From: Erythrobacter oryzae
GTDB lineage: Bacteria > Pseudomonadota > Alphaproteobacteria > Sphingomonadales > Sphingomonadaceae
Direction of reading: 5' to 3'
Assembly: GCF_030271515.1 (NCBI RefSeq)
Contig: NZ_JASCXI010000001.1
Location: 558,001 to 622,000 of the forward strand
DNA length: 64,000 nt
The first letter of the stretch is position 1; each line of letters starts with the position of its first letter. The position numbers were made by a program, and so were the translations under genes. Below, one piece after another: positions 27,079-36,455 of this stretch. The notes beneath the pieces were generated by a model, which did not search any database, was not told the DNA's origin, and was given only the letters and a program-made list of their open reading frames with translations.

Positions 27079-28887
27079 TCACATCCCGTACCACAGCACC
27101 AGCAGCACCGAGAGCACCGCCACCATGATCCCCACCAGCGGCGTGCCCGCGCGCACATAGTCGCGGAAATCATAGCCACCCTCGGACATGATGAGGAGGT
27201 TGGTCTGATAGGCGATCGGGGTCGCGTAGCACAGGTTGCAGCCGAACAGCACCGCGAGCACCAGCGGTTCGGGCGGCAGGCCGAGCTGGCGCGCGATGCT
27301 GAAGGCAATCGGGGTGCCGATGGTCGCCGCGGTCGCGTTGGAGGCGAAGTTGGTGAGCAGCGTCACGAACAGCATGATCGCTGCCAGCACCAGCGCGGGA
27401 GGAAGATAGGCAAGGCCCAGCGAAAGCGCCTCGCCCAGCCACGCGGCCGCGCCGCTTTCGTCGATCACCCGGCCGATGGCGAGGCTCGCGGCGATCAGCA
27501 CGATCACCTTGGCCGACAGCGCCCGCCCGACCCGGTCGAACTGGACGCAGCCGGTGACGAACATCGCGATTGCCCCCGCCAGCGCGGAAATGGCGATCGG
27601 CAGCTTGATCGGCGCATAGGCACCGCTTGCATCGAACCAGGGCAGGCCGAGCGAGGCGGTGGCGATCGCGCCGAGCATGATCGCGCCCGCCAGCACCGCC
27701 TTGGAGCGGCGCGGCAGCTCGCGCGCACCCTCGAGCCGCAGCAGCGCGTCGCTGCGGGCGAAGGCGGCGAGATCCTCGGCAAGGCCGATCGCCAGCAGCA
27801 CATCGCCCTCGCGGATCGCGGTATCGCCGCGCGGGGTATTGCTGTCGCGCCCCGGGTGGTGGATGCCCAGCACCGCCACGCCGTAAAGGTCGGCGATGGC
27901 CGAACCCTCGAGCGAGCGGCCGACAAGCCGCGAATCCGCGGTGACGGTCATCTCGACCGCGACGACATCCTCCCCGCGCGCTGCGGAGTTGCGGCGGATG
28001 CGGTCGATGATCCACTCGGGCGCCAGCGCGCCCTTGAGCGTGCGTGCCGCATCGGCAAGGGCATTGTGGGTGCCCGAGATTGCCAGACGGTGTCCGGCCG
28101 CGAGCGGCCCGGACCGGCCTTCGTGGACCGTCAGACCTTCGGGCAGACGGGTGCCGATGTCGGCCATCGTCCCTGCTCCGGCAAGCCGCAGCCGGGTGTG
28201 GAAGACGCGCTCGGCCTGATCGGGCGCGGCGGTGTTGTCGCGGAGCATCCGCGGCATCACCAGCCACAGGTAAGGAATCGCGGCGAGCCCCGCGACCAGC
28301 ACGATTGGCGTGAACTGGAACACGCTGATGGGCGCCATCCCGAGATCGTCGGCGATACTCACCACGAGGATATTGGTCGAGGTGCCGATGGTGGTCGCCA
28401 TCCCGCCCAGCAGCACCGCGGTGTTGACCGGCATCAGGATCTTCGAGGACGGCATCAGGCCCTTTGCGCCGATCGCAGCGATGATCGGGATCAGCAGCAC
28501 CATCACGGGCGTGTCGTTGACGAACATCGAGAGGAAGAAGGCGAGCAGCAGCGCGGTCAGAAGCCCGGTCTGCGGACTGAAGCGGAACACGCGCTCGAGC
28601 ATCCGCGCGAAGGGTTCGAGCGCGCCGGTCACCACCAGCCCGCGGCCCATGATCATCAGCGCGCAGATGGTGATAAGCGCCGCATGGCCGAACCCGCCGA
28701 AGGCGAGCGCGAGGCCGTCGGTCGGGCGGGTATCGGGGAGCGGCGCGAAGTAGAGCCCGACCGCGATCACCGCGATGGTGACGAGGCTGATGATCTCCTC
28801 GCGGTAATTCCCGCGCGCGAAGGCGATGAACATGGCGATGGTGACGGCCATCGCGGCAATCGCGTGATAAGACGGGGGGGCCAGCAT
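27079..28887 (-). CDS. SLC13-family permease with TrkA-C domains
   Basis: 602 residues. Two halves of about six membrane helices each flank a cytoplasmic region with TrkA-C-like segments (RLPEGLTVHEGRSGPLAAGHRL and EDVVAVEMTVTADSRLVGRSLEGSAI). Ion transporter superfamily motifs include FVNDTPVMVLLIPII, GGMATTIGTSTNILVV and FASNATAATIGTPIAFS, which resemble the SNT signatures of DASS carriers. Likely a sodium-coupled anion (dicarboxylate or sulfate) transporter. It ends with LWYGM and is followed by the divergently unrelated M20 gene on the same strand, 199 bases away. Confidence 0.88.
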   Translation of the reverse strand: MLAPPSYHAIAAMAVTIAMFIAFARGNYREEIISLVTIAVIAVGLYFAPLPDTRPTDGLALAFGGFGHAALITICALMIMGRGLVVTGALEPFARMLERVFRFSPQTGLLTALLLAFFLSMFVNDTPVMVLLIPIIAAIGAKGLMPSSKILMPVNTAVLLGGMATTIGTSTNILVVSIADDLGMAPISVFQFTPIVLVAGLAAIPYLWLVMPRMLRDNTAAPDQAERVFHTRLRLAGAGTMADIGTRLPEGLTVHEGRSGPLAAGHRLAISGTHNALADAARTLKGALAPEWIIDRIRRNSAARGEDVVAVEMTVTADSRLVGRSLEGSAIADLYGVAVLGIHHPGRDSNTPRGDTAIREGDVLLAIGLAEDLAAFARSDALLRLEGARELPRRSKAVLAGAIMLGAIATASLGLPWFDASGAYAPIKLPIAISALAGAIAMFVTGCVQFDRVGRALSAKVIVLIAASLAIGRVIDESGAAAWLGEALSLGLAYLPPALVLAAIMLFVTLLTNFASNATAATIGTPIAFSIARQLGLPPEPLVLAVLFGCNLCYATPIAYQTNLLIMSEGGYDFRDYVRAGTPLVGIMVAVLSVLLVLWYGM

Positions 28888-29054
28888 AGGGTGCCGCGAC
28901 GCTAGGCGGCCCTGCGGCTCAGCATGCTAACCCATGTTAGGGGTGCCACTCTGCGAGCGATCTCGGACCCGCAAGGGTCCGCAAGGCCAACCGGCCGCCC
29001 GCAGGTGCCCCGCAGCGAAGCGGAGGGATCAGCACTGAGGAAAAGCGAAAAACG

Positions 29055-29139
29055 TGGTGCCCCTGGCCAGACTCGAACTGGCACATCTTTCGATAACCGA
29101 TTTTGAGTCGGTCGCGTCTACCAATTCCACCACAGGGGC
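29055..29139 (-). tRNA. tRNA-Leu (anticodon CAA)
   Basis: An 85-base cloverleaf with encoded CCA: acceptor GCCCCTG/CAGGGGC, D-arm, anticodon stem ACCGA-CTCAAAA-TCGGT with CAA at 34-36, a long type II variable arm and the T-loop TTCGAGT. The long variable arm and anticodon identify the leucine tRNA reading UUG. T-rich tracts follow directly on the minus strand. Confidence 0.95.
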
Positions 29140-29202
29140 GCCTGAGCGAATGCCTCGCGCTGTTAGCGGGGGCAAATCCGGCTGGCAAGCGCTGCGCGAC
29201 AG

Positions 29203-29341
29203 TCCCTCCCCGTTCGCCCCGCGAATGGGGAGGTGGCACCGCGCAGCGGTGACGGAGGGGTCTTTCGTGTTGACGGGGTCACCCCTCCGTCAGCCGCCTT
29301 TGGCGTCTGCCACCTCCCCATTCCGTTGGAACGGGGAGGGA
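29203..29341. repeat. 139-base imperfect palindrome (second repeat family)
   Basis: Outer arms TCCCTCCCCGTTC and GAACGGGGAGGGA enclose inner complementary blocks (GGGGAGGTGGCA / TGCCACCTCCCC and GACGGAGGGGT / ACCCCTCCGTC). The whole can fold into one long hairpin. It sits between tRNA-Leu and suhB and has no coding capacity that I can support. It differs in sequence from the GGGAGGGG element. Confidence 0.8.
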
Positions 29342-29349
29342 CTGAAGTG

Positions 29350-30168
29350 TCAGCGCAGTGCGCCGGCCAGAAGCTTGTGCAGCTTCGAATGCAGCGCGTC
29401 GTTGGCGGCGAGCACCTGCGCCGAATGGATCGCCTCGCTGCGCCCGCGGAAGTCGGACACGAAGCCGCCCGCCTCGCGCACCAGCAGGCAGCCGGCGGCG
29501 GTGTCCCAGTCGGACAGGCCGCTCTCCCAGAACCCGTCGAAGCGCCCTTGGGCCACGTAGGCGAGGTCGAGACTGGCGGCGCCGAAGCGGCGGATCCCGG
29601 CGACCTCGGGGCCGATGGCGCCGAAGATCTTGCTCCACTCGCCAAAGTCGCCGTGGCCGAAGAAGGGCACGCCGGTCGCCACCAGCGCGTCCGACAGGCG
29701 CGAGCGGGCCGAGACGCGCAGGCGCGCATCGTGGAGCCACGCGCCGCGCGACTTCTCGGCCCAGAAGGTCTGGTCGGTGATCGGCTGATAGACCACGCCC
29801 GCAACCACATCGCCCCAGCCCTTGCCGTCGGGGCGCGGTTCCTGCGCGGCGATGGAGATGGCGAAGTGCGGGATGCCGTGGAGGAAGTTGCTGGTGCCGT
29901 CGAGCGGATCGACGATCCAGCGCGGCATGCCGGGGTCGCCCTCGATCACGCCCGCCTCTTCCATCACGAAGCCCCATCCGGGCCGCGCGGCGGTCAGCTC
30001 GTCATAGATCGTGCGCTCGGAGCGCATGTCGGCCTTGCTGACGAAATCGGCCGGGCCCTTGCGGGAGACCTGCAAGTGCTCGACTTCGCCGAAATCGCGC
30101 CGCAGACGCCCGCCCGCCTTGCGCGCAGCGCGTTCCATGACGCGGATGAGGCCGGAAATAGCTGCCAT
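29350..30168 (-). CDS. suhB: Inositol monophosphatase family protein (SuhB-like)
   Basis: 272 residues from MAAISGLIRVMERAARK, the usual SuhB length; an upstream in-frame extension is unlikely. The metal-binding motifs are intact: E70/E71 in GFVMEEAG, WIVDPLDGTSNF (D87, D90) and the C-terminal LSDWDTAAGCLLVREAGG. It hydrolyses myo-inositol-1-phosphate or related sugar phosphates; SuhB proteins also influence transcription antitermination in some bacteria. Seven bases separate it from efp, so the two are probably co-transcribed. Confidence 0.93.
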   Translation of the reverse strand: MAAISGLIRVMERAARKAGGRLRRDFGEVEHLQVSRKGPADFVSKADMRSERTIYDELTAARPGWGFVMEEAGVIEGDPGMPRWIVDPLDGTSNFLHGIPHFAISIAAQEPRPDGKGWGDVVAGVVYQPITDQTFWAEKSRGAWLHDARLRVSARSRLSDALVATGVPFFGHGDFGEWSKIFGAIGPEVAGIRRFGAASLDLAYVAQGRFDGFWESGLSDWDTAAGCLLVREAGGFVSDFRGRSEAIHSAQVLAANDALHSKLHKLLAGALR

Positions 30169-30175
30169 GTGCTGC

Positions 30176-30739
30176 TTAACCCGCCTTGCCGACGTAGGCC
30201 TGCTCGTAGACATCGACGATGATGCGCGTGCCGCTGCCGATGTGCGGCGGGACCATGATGCGCACGCCGTTGTCGAGGATCGCGGGCTTGTAGCTCGACG
30301 AGGCGGTCTGGCCCTTCACCACGGCGTCGGCCTCGACGATGGTGGCTTCGACCTGCGCGGGCAGTTCGACCGAGATCGGCTTTTCGTCCCACAGTTCGAG
30401 CGCGACCTGCATCCCGTCCTGCAGGAAGGGGCGCGCATCGCCCAAGAGGTCGCCGGGGAGCGTGATCTGCTCGTAGGTGTCGTTGTCCATGAAGACGAGA
30501 TCGTCGCCCTCGGCATAGAGGAACTGGAAGTCCTTCGTATCGAGGCGCACGCGTTCAACGGTGTCGGCGCTGCGGAAGCGGACGTTGGTCTTGCGGCCAT
30601 CCTGCAGGTTCTTCATCTCGACCTGCATATAGGCCCCGCCCTTGCCCGGCTGGGTGTGCTGGATCTTGGCGACCTTCCAGATGCCGCCTTCATATTCGAG
30701 AATGTTGCCGGGGCGGATATCGACGCCGCTGATCTTCAT
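30176..30739 (-). CDS. efp: Translation elongation factor P
   Basis: 187 residues from [16 protein letters not shown]. The KOW-like domain I carries QPGKGGAY with K33 at the tip, the residue lysylated in E. coli-type EF-P; two OB-like domains follow and end [16 protein letters not shown]. It relieves ribosome stalling at polyproline. A longer upstream frame exists but is out of family. It starts 183 bases from a divergent secreted protein, giving a shared promoter region. Confidence 0.97.
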   Translation of the reverse strand: MKISGVDIRPGNILEYEGGIWKVAKIQHTQPGKGGAYMQVEMKNLQDGRKTNVRFRSADTVERVRLDTKDFQFLYAEGDDLVFMDNDTYEQITLPGDLLGDARPFLQDGMQVALELWDEKPISVELPAQVEATIVEADAVVKGQTASSSYKPAILDNGVRIMVPPHIGSGTRIIVDVYEQAYVGKAG

Positions 30740-30922
30740 GGCTGTGGGCCTTTTTACGAGGTGGAAAGAGCGTGCGGGCGGGCGGCCGGGAAGGCGCCGC
30801 GCCCGCGAAAGATGCGCGCCCATAGCCGAGCGGCGGCGGATCGGCAAGCGCGGGCCGGGCGCCGCGGCGCACGCGTGGTTAATGACATGGCGCAGCCCCG
30901 CAGCCGGTGGTAGAGCGCCCCC

Positions 30923-31360
30923 ATGAAGACCCGCTACGTGTTCCTGTTGGTGGCCAGCGCCGCCGCCACCGCCGCCGCCCTCCTGCCGAGCCGCGGGAAC
31001 GGGCAGGACCAGTCCACGCTGCGCGCCGCCTCGCGCCCAGCGGCTTCGGCGGGCACGCCCTCGGGCGGGATGCTCGGCATCCTGCGCCACGGCAACTGGG
31101 AATGCGCGCTGCCGGGTGATGCGGGCGGCAATGCCTTCGAGCCCGTCGCGGCCGAGGCCTTCCGCATCGGCACCGCCTCGAGCTACGAGAGCCCCGCCGG
31201 CAACGGCATCTACCTTTTGCGCGGCACCGAAGTGGTCTTCACCCGCGGTCCCAAGAAGGACCAGCGCTTCAAGGTGCTGGGCGAGAACACGCTCCAGAAG
31301 CTGGCCGCCGATGGCAGTCTCAGCAAGATGATCTGCACCCGGGTGTCGAGCGGGAACTGA
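30923..31360 (+). CDS. Secreted protein of unknown function, 145 residues
   Basis: An N-terminal signal sequence ([21 protein letters not shown]) precedes a proline/serine/alanine linker and a compact domain with [13 protein letters not shown] and a later cysteine (MICTRV), possibly forming a disulfide. I recognise no catalytic motif. It lies divergent from efp and 16 bases upstream of the HAD gene on the same strand, so the two may be co-transcribed. Confidence 0.75.
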   Translation: MKTRYVFLLVASAAATAAALLPSRGNGQDQSTLRAASRPAASAGTPSGGMLGILRHGNWECALPGDAGGNAFEPVAAEAFRIGTASSYESPAGNGIYLLRGTEVVFTRGPKKDQRFKVLGENTLQKLAADGSLSKMICTRVSSGN

Positions 31361-31376
31361 CCGGGCCTCGCCTGCG

Positions 31377-32102
31377 ATGACCGCCCCGTCCCTGCCCAAG
31401 GCCCTCGCCTTCGACGTCTTCGGCACGGTGGTCGACTGGCGCACCAGCGTGACGCGCGAATCCGCCGGGTTTCTGGCGCAGATCGGCGAGGACCCGGAGG
31501 ATGCTGCCGCCTTCGCCGATGCATGGCGCTCGCAATATATCGCGGCGATGGTGGGGATGCGCAAATCAGGCCGCGCTTTCGTGCCGCTCGATGTGCTTCA
31601 CCGTGAGATGCTGGAGAGCGCCCTGCGTGAACGGGGAGTCGATCCGGCGGGGCTCGACGAGGGCCTGCTCGCCGACTGGAACCGCGCCTGGCACCGGCTC
31701 GACCCGTGGCCCGATACGGTCGAGGGCTTGAGGCGGCTGAAGACCCGCTTTCCTATAGTCACCTGCTCGAACGGCAATATCGCGCTGATCCTCAACATGG
31801 CGCGCCGCGCGGGCCTGCCGTGGGACGCGATCCTCGGGGCGGAGGTGAGCGGGGCCTACAAGCCCGACCCGCGCGCCTATCTCCATACTGCCGAGGTGCT
31901 GGGGATCGCACCGGGTGAGCTGTGCCTCGTCGCCGCGCATCACGGCGATCTGGCGGGGGCGCGGAAAGCCGGATTGCTCTGCGCCTATGTCGACCGCCCG
32001 GACGAATACGGCGGCGCGCCCGCGCCCGACGCGCATTACGAACAGGCGTGGGAGTGGTCCGCGACCAGCTTCATCGACCTCGCCGACCAGCTGGGCTGCT
32101 GA
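31377..32102 (+). CDS. Haloacid dehalogenase type II (HAD superfamily)
   Basis: 241 residues. HAD motif I is [10 protein letters not shown] with nucleophile D13; motif II is TCSNGN; motif III/IV region is [19 protein letters not shown] and [17 protein letters not shown]. The helical cap and motif I spelling FDVFGT place it with type II L-2-haloacid dehalogenases, which hydrolyse 2-haloalkanoic acids via an aspartyl ester. The native substrate may be different, as many such genes are housekeeping phosphatases. Confidence 0.88.
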   Translation: MTAPSLPKALAFDVFGTVVDWRTSVTRESAGFLAQIGEDPEDAAAFADAWRSQYIAAMVGMRKSGRAFVPLDVLHREMLESALRERGVDPAGLDEGLLADWNRAWHRLDPWPDTVEGLRRLKTRFPIVTCSNGNIALILNMARRAGLPWDAILGAEVSGAYKPDPRAYLHTAEVLGIAPGELCLVAAHHGDLAGARKAGLLCAYVDRPDEYGGAPAPDAHYEQAWEWSATSFIDLADQLGC

Positions 32103-32112
32103 CGCGAGGGCG

Positions 32113-32688
32113 CTACATCCCCGTCAGCCAGAAGACATGCATGAACCACACCTCGCGCGCGAGGAACGGGACTTGCGTGCCGAGGCTGCGGTAGCGGGTG
32201 GTGGGCGTGGGCGATGGCTGCGGGTCGAAGCCCTCGGCAGCCGCCATCGCCATGGCGCGGCGCATGTGGAGCGGGTCGGAGACGATCAGCACCGGCTTGC
32301 CCCGCCTCGTTCCCAGCACCCGCGCGGCATTGGCGAGGTTCTGGCGTGTGGTGCGCGAGCGGTCTTCGATCAGGATCGCCGCTGCGGGAACGCCATGCGC
32401 TTGCAGCCAGACTGAACCTGCCGCCGCCTCGGACACTCCGTCCTCGGGCGAACGCCCTCCGGTGACCAGCACCCGCGCCGTCCGTCCCTCGCGATAAAGC
32501 CGCGCCGCATGATCAAGCCTCGCGGCAAAGACCGGTGACGGCTTGTCCCCGATCACCGCCGCGCCCATCACGATGGCAGTCTCGCCGCGCTCCTTGCCCG
32601 TCACAGCCGGGCCGACCGCGATCCACGCCGCAACCGCGCCGAGCCACAGGACAATCGCCCCCGCCGCGAAGGCGAGGCGGCGCTTCAC
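32113..32688 (-). CDS. YdcF/DUF218 family protein
   Basis: 191 residues from a GTG that overlaps the thiE stop as GTGA. One N-terminal membrane helix precedes the DUF218 domain: AIVMGAAVIGDKPSPVFAARLDHAARLYREG, VLVTGGRSPEDGVSEA and SRTTRQNLANA. Relatives (SanA, YdcF) act in the envelope or bind S-adenosylmethionine; no function can be assigned here. Translationally coupled to thiE. Confidence 0.87.
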   Translation of the reverse strand: MKRRLAFAAGAIVLWLGAVAAWIAVGPAVTGKERGETAIVMGAAVIGDKPSPVFAARLDHAARLYREGRTARVLVTGGRSPEDGVSEAAAGSVWLQAHGVPAAAILIEDRSRTTRQNLANAARVLGTRRGKPVLIVSDPLHMRRAMAMAAAEGFDPQPSPTPTTRYRSLGTQVPFLAREVWFMHVFWLTGM

Positions 32689-33323
32689 CCCCGCATGACC
32701 TTGGCGAAGGCCTCAATCGCGGCGACCTCGTCCCCGCCCCACACGGCGTGGGAGACCGCGAGGAAATCCGCCCCTGCCTCGACCAGCGGCTGGCAGTTGT
32801 CGGGCGTGATCCCGCCGATGGCGACGCAGGGGATTTCGAACAGCTGGGTCCACCACTGCAGCAGTTCGGGCTCCGGGCGTTCCGCATCACCCTTGTCCTT
32901 GGTGGCGGAGGGGAAGAACGCCCCGAAGGCGACGTAATCCGCCCCCGCCTCGCCCGCTTCCATCGCCATGTGGCGGCTGGCGTGGCAGGTGACGCCGATC
33001 TGCGCCTCGCGGCCCAGTTCGGCGCGCGCCTCCTTGGGCGAGCCGTCGTCCTGCCCGAGATGCACCCCGTCGGCCTTCAACCGCTTGGCTAGCGCGACCG
33101 AATCATTTACGATGAAGGCCACGTCATGCGCGGCGCAGATGGCTTGCAGGGGCGCGGCGAGGCGCGCGGCCTCGTGCTGGTCCACCCCCTTCACCCGGAA
33201 CTGGAAGGCGGTAACAAGATCGCCATGCCGCCGCGCGCCGGCAGCCAGCGCCCGCTCGAGCCGCGCGGGAAACTCGCCGCCGACGTCGAGGGGGGAAATG
33301 AGATAGAGCTGTGTCTGGGTCAT
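32685..33323 (-). CDS. thiE: Thiamine phosphate synthase
   Basis: 212 residues from MTQTQLYLISPLDVGG. TIM-barrel motifs of ThiE: AFQFRVKGVDQHE, FIVNDSVALAKRLKADGVHLGQDD, IGVTCHASRHMAMEAGEAGADYVAFGAFFPSATK and VAIGGITPDNC. It joins HMP-pyrophosphate with thiazole phosphate to give thiamine phosphate. The usual spelling is STTK rather than SATK in the phosphate-binding part; this may be subfamily variation. No TPP riboswitch was found upstream. Confidence 0.9.
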   Translation of the reverse strand: MTQTQLYLISPLDVGGEFPARLERALAAGARRHGDLVTAFQFRVKGVDQHEAARLAAPLQAICAAHDVAFIVNDSVALAKRLKADGVHLGQDDGSPKEARAELGREAQIGVTCHASRHMAMEAGEAGADYVAFGAFFPSATKDKGDAERPEPELLQWWTQLFEIPCVAIGGITPDNCQPLVEAGADFLAVSHAVWGGDEVAAIEAFAKVMRG

Positions 33324-33373
33324 CCGAGGCGCATTAGCCGATTTCGCGGCAATGTCAGCCTGCGTCCGCGATG

Positions 33374-34411
33374 TCACGGAAAGGCGAGGTAGTTCCACAC
33401 CGGCGCAAACACCGGCCGGCCCTGCGCGTCGCGCGGGGTCACGCTGTCGAGCACCGGCGCGCCGTGGGCGGGCGAGGCGCTGGGGCCGGTGGGGTTGGGA
33501 TTGGGCGCGGCGGCGGTCGTCAACCGCCGGGAATTGCCGAAAGGCGCCGCGCTGCCGTCGACGCTGGTGAGCGGCCCGAAGGCGCCCATCCCGATCGCCT
33601 CCCACGCCCGGTTGGCCGTCGCCAGTGGGACCAGCGGGTCATCGACATGGATGAAGCCATATTGCCGATCGGCCGGGGTGACATTGGGAAGCGACAGCCA
33701 CGGGGCGGTGCTGGCCGGAGCCAATCCAGAATCGGCGGGCGCGGCAAACATCACCGCCCTGTCAAGCGCCACCAGCTTGGCAAAATAGCCCGCATGGCCC
33801 CCACCCTGCGAATGGCCCGCGATGGTGATCCGGCTCCAATCGGGCCGCCCGCCGCTGAGGAACTGCCCCCAGCCTTCCGCCGGGTAAGTCCGCTCGAGGA
33901 ACTGGAGCAGCACGGTCAACCGGGTGATGATCGCATTGGCGGCGTTCACCGCCACCAGCGGGCTGGTATCCTCGCCGGTGATGATCTCGCGCCGGACCTT
34001 GCCCGTGCAATCGGGATCGACCGAGCTGCCGCACAACCGCTCGACCGCCTCGTCATTGGGATAGGTGAGCCCGAGCGCATGATAGCCGCGCGCCGCCCCG
34101 GTGCGCACGATGTCGCGGTAGACCGCCGGGATGCCGCCGGTGCCGGGCAGCATCACGAACAGGCGCCCCTTGGCAGGAACCTGCGGATCGGGGTTGATGA
34201 CGAAGTGCGCCTGGAGATTGGTCGTGATCGCCGCGCTGGTGTCGGCGGGCAGGATATTGCGCTCGGTCGAGGTGGGCGATGGTGTCGGGGTGGGAGTGGG
34301 GCTCGGGGTAGGCGTCGGGGCAGGCGCGGGAGCGCTCCCGCCGCCGCCGCACGCCGTCAGCGCCAGAAAGGCCGCCAGAGCCGACGTTCTCGAAAGACTG
34401 CGCGCGATCAT
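33374..34411 (-). CDS. Lipoprotein alpha/beta hydrolase
   Basis: 345 residues. Signal with lipobox LTAC (C21), then a low-complexity linker of alternating P/T/S residues (about 27-48), then an alpha/beta hydrolase with nucleophile elbow GHSQGG (S201), an oxyanion-like LPGTGG and a final acidic/histidine region. The fold suggests a surface or periplasmic esterase or depolymerase; the substrate is unknown. The linker would project the domain from the membrane. It is monocistronic. Confidence 0.85.
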   Translation of the reverse strand: MIARSLSRTSALAAFLALTACGGGGSAPAPAPTPTPSPTPTPTPSPTSTERNILPADTSAAITTNLQAHFVINPDPQVPAKGRLFVMLPGTGGIPAVYRDIVRTGAARGYHALGLTYPNDEAVERLCGSSVDPDCTGKVRREIITGEDTSPLVAVNAANAIITRLTVLLQFLERTYPAEGWGQFLSGGRPDWSRITIAGHSQGGGHAGYFAKLVALDRAVMFAAPADSGLAPASTAPWLSLPNVTPADRQYGFIHVDDPLVPLATANRAWEAIGMGAFGPLTSVDGSAAPFGNSRRLTTAAAPNPNPTGPSASPAHGAPVLDSVTPRDAQGRPVFAPVWNYLAFP

Positions 34412-34549
34412 GGGGGGCTCCGGCGAGGCTGAGGGGTGTGCACAAGTTCACAACGTCCGGCAGCCCGGAACCCTTCGCGCCGTCGCGGAAATTCGAACAC
34501 TTCGCCCTCGTTCAGGCGGCACTCAGGCACTGCAGGGCTTTTGCACGGC

Positions 34550-34957
34550 ATGAACACGCTATTCCGCCACCTAAGCCCTACCCTGCTGCTCGCCGCCCTG
34601 TCGGCCTGCGCGGTGATTCCCGACACGCCGAGCCCGGAGAGCGTCGCCCTGCCGCAGGGCACCCCCGTCGCGCTCGGGCAAGCGGTGACGGTCGGCACCG
34701 TCGTCGCCACACCGATGGAGGTGGTCGAGGACAGCCGCTGCCCGATCAACGCGCGCTGCGTGTGGGCCGGGCGGCTGGTGGTGAAGACCCGCATCGACGG
34801 CCCCGGCTGGCGCGACACCGCCGATCTCACCCTGGGCGAGCCGTGGAGCACCCACGATGTCGTCCTCGCGCTGACCTCGGGCGAACCGGGCCGGATGGCG
34901 GGCGAAGGGCAGGAGACGCCGAAAGAGGCCTACCGCTTCACCTACGAGGCGCGCTGA
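34550..34957 (+). CDS. Small lipoprotein of unknown function
   Basis: 135 residues from MNTLFRHLSP; the longer upstream frame is not needed. Signal peptide with lipobox LSAC. The mature part contains a conserved-looking segment DSRCPINARCVWAGRLVVKTRI with two cysteines that may pair; similar CPxxxxCxWAG segments occur in small bacterial lipoproteins of unknown role. The last 16 bases overlap the convergent membrane protein gene. Confidence 0.75.
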   Translation: MNTLFRHLSPTLLLAALSACAVIPDTPSPESVALPQGTPVALGQAVTVGTVVATPMEVVEDSRCPINARCVWAGRLVVKTRIDGPGWRDTADLTLGEPWSTHDVVLALTSGEPGRMAGEGQETPKEAYRFTYEAR

Positions 34958-35433
34958 GGGCTCACCGGCACGCCGCGCGCGGCCAGCGCTGCATCGAAAG
35001 CGGCAGGGTCATCGAGCCGGATGAACACCCGCGCCTTGCCGCGCGGCAGCGGCTTGGCGAGCACCAGGCAGCGGTTGGGATAGGCAATGCCGGAGAGCTT
35101 CAGCGCGTCCGCAGCCTTGTCGCCTCCCGCCTCCCATGCGGATTGGACCGCAGCGATATTGGCCAGCTCAAGCGTAACGTCGTGCAGGCTGCCGAAGTTG
35201 AGCACCAGCTTCCTGCCCTCGATCCGGTGCGGGCGGCGGGGGAGCGAGCGGATCAGGAGTAGGGTCCACAAGACCGCGCAACCCGACAGGATCGACAGCG
35301 GCCAGCCCACCGCGGGCCAGCGGGTCGCCACCAGCAGATGGACCGCAAACAGCTCGATCAGTGCCAGCGCGAAGAACACCCACAGGATCGGGGCCATCCC
35401 CCGGTGATAGGCAAATTCCGCCGGCTCGCTCAC
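34942..35433 (-). CDS. Membrane protein with PH-like tail, unknown function
   Basis: 163 residues: two membrane helices (about 13-32 and 42-62) followed by a cytoplasmic beta-rich region (HRIEGRKLVLNFGSLHDVTLELANI) that resembles bacterial PH-like domains. No catalytic residues are recognisable. It lies 13 bases from the stop of the fba gene's direction of transcription on the same strand, without an obvious functional link. Confidence 0.7.
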   Translation of the reverse strand: MSEPAEFAYHRGMAPILWVFFALALIELFAVHLLVATRWPAVGWPLSILSGCAVLWTLLLIRSLPRRPHRIEGRKLVLNFGSLHDVTLELANIAAVQSAWEAGGDKAADALKLSGIAYPNRCLVLAKPLPRGKARVFIRLDDPAAFDAALAARGVPVSPQRAS

Positions 35434-35446
35434 GCCCGGAGCAGCG

Positions 35447-36331
35447 TCACACGCTCGCGCTGGCGATCTGGTCGATCGCCTTGCCGAGCACCGTGTTGAA
35501 CTCCTCGTCCGACTGGCCCTTGCGCAGGTCCTGCAGGAGCCCGCGGCTGAAGCTCGCGATCATGCCGGGGTTGTGCGAGAGGCGCGCGCAGGCATCGTCG
35601 GTCGAGAACCCGCCCGAGAGCGCGACGACGCGCAGCACCTTGGGGTGCTGGATCAGCGGATCGTAAAGGCCGGGCGTCGCGGGGATCGAGAGCTTGAGCA
35701 TCACCTGCTGGCCTTCCGGAAGCGCATCGAGGTGCTTGAGGATCTCGGCCAGCAGCAGCGCCTCGCCCGCTTCGCGGTCTTCGGCGGTGATGTCGTATTC
35801 GGGCTCGATGATCGGCATCAGGCCCGCGGCGATGATCTTCGCGCCGATGTCGAACTGCTGGGCGACGACGGCAGCGATCCCTGCCGGGTTCGCGGATTTG
35901 ATGACCGAACGCATCTTGGTGCCGAACATCCCCTGCGCCACCGACTTCGCCAGCAGCGCGTCGAGCTTCACCATCGGCTTCATCAGCTGCACCCCGCCCG
36001 CCTCGTCGGCAAGGCCCTCGTCGACCTTGATGAAGGGGACGATCCCGCGCGCCTTCAGCGCCTCGGCTGTGGGCTTGCCATCCACTTCGCCGTCCATGGT
36101 CTTCTCGAACAGGATCGCGCCGATCACCTTGCCGCTGGAAAAGCAGGGGCTGGTGATGACGCGGGCGCGCATCGCGTGGATCTGGGCGAACATCTCCTCG
36201 TCGCCCGACCACTCGCTGTCATCCACCCCGTAGCCCCGCAGCGCCTTGGGGGTCGAGCCGCCCGACTGGTCGAGCGCGGCGATGAACCCCTGTCCGGTGG
36301 CGATGCGGGTCGTCATTTCGAGGGTGTTCAT
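35447..36331 (-). CDS. fba: Class I fructose-bisphosphate aldolase
   Basis: 294 residues from MNTLEMTTRIATGQGFIAALDQSGGSTPKAL, which is the class I (Schiff base) aldolase N-terminus. Further motifs are PFIKVDEGL, VEPEYDI-like IIEPEYDITAED, LKLSIP and RVVALSGGFS, the phosphate-binding end of the barrel. It cleaves fructose-1,6-bisphosphate. It follows tkt, gap and pgk on the same strand, though two small genes and a 125-base gap intervene, so it may have its own promoter. Confidence 0.94.
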   Translation of the reverse strand: MNTLEMTTRIATGQGFIAALDQSGGSTPKALRGYGVDDSEWSGDEEMFAQIHAMRARVITSPCFSSGKVIGAILFEKTMDGEVDGKPTAEALKARGIVPFIKVDEGLADEAGGVQLMKPMVKLDALLAKSVAQGMFGTKMRSVIKSANPAGIAAVVAQQFDIGAKIIAAGLMPIIEPEYDITAEDREAGEALLLAEILKHLDALPEGQQVMLKLSIPATPGLYDPLIQHPKVLRVVALSGGFSTDDACARLSHNPGMIASFSRGLLQDLRKGQSDEEFNTVLGKAIDQIASASV

Positions 36332-36455
36332 GGCAAGCGTGTCTCCAAGTCGCGAGAGGTGGTGTCGTGCGGCCCCTGAGGTCAATGCATAGGTATGCAC
36401 AAACTGCTCTACGGGCCATTAGCGAGGCCTTCGGGATGCTGCAACCGCGAAGAAT

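Noticed and set aside
27079..27308. N-terminal extension of the M20 peptidase into the SLC13 gene region
   Set aside because: The extension has no similarity to M20 enzymes, whereas the internal ATG at 26879 begins an ideal signal peptide.
32685..33360. TPP riboswitch ahead of thiE
   Set aside because: The short gap upstream lacks the conserved CTGAGA and ACCTGATC thi-box segments.
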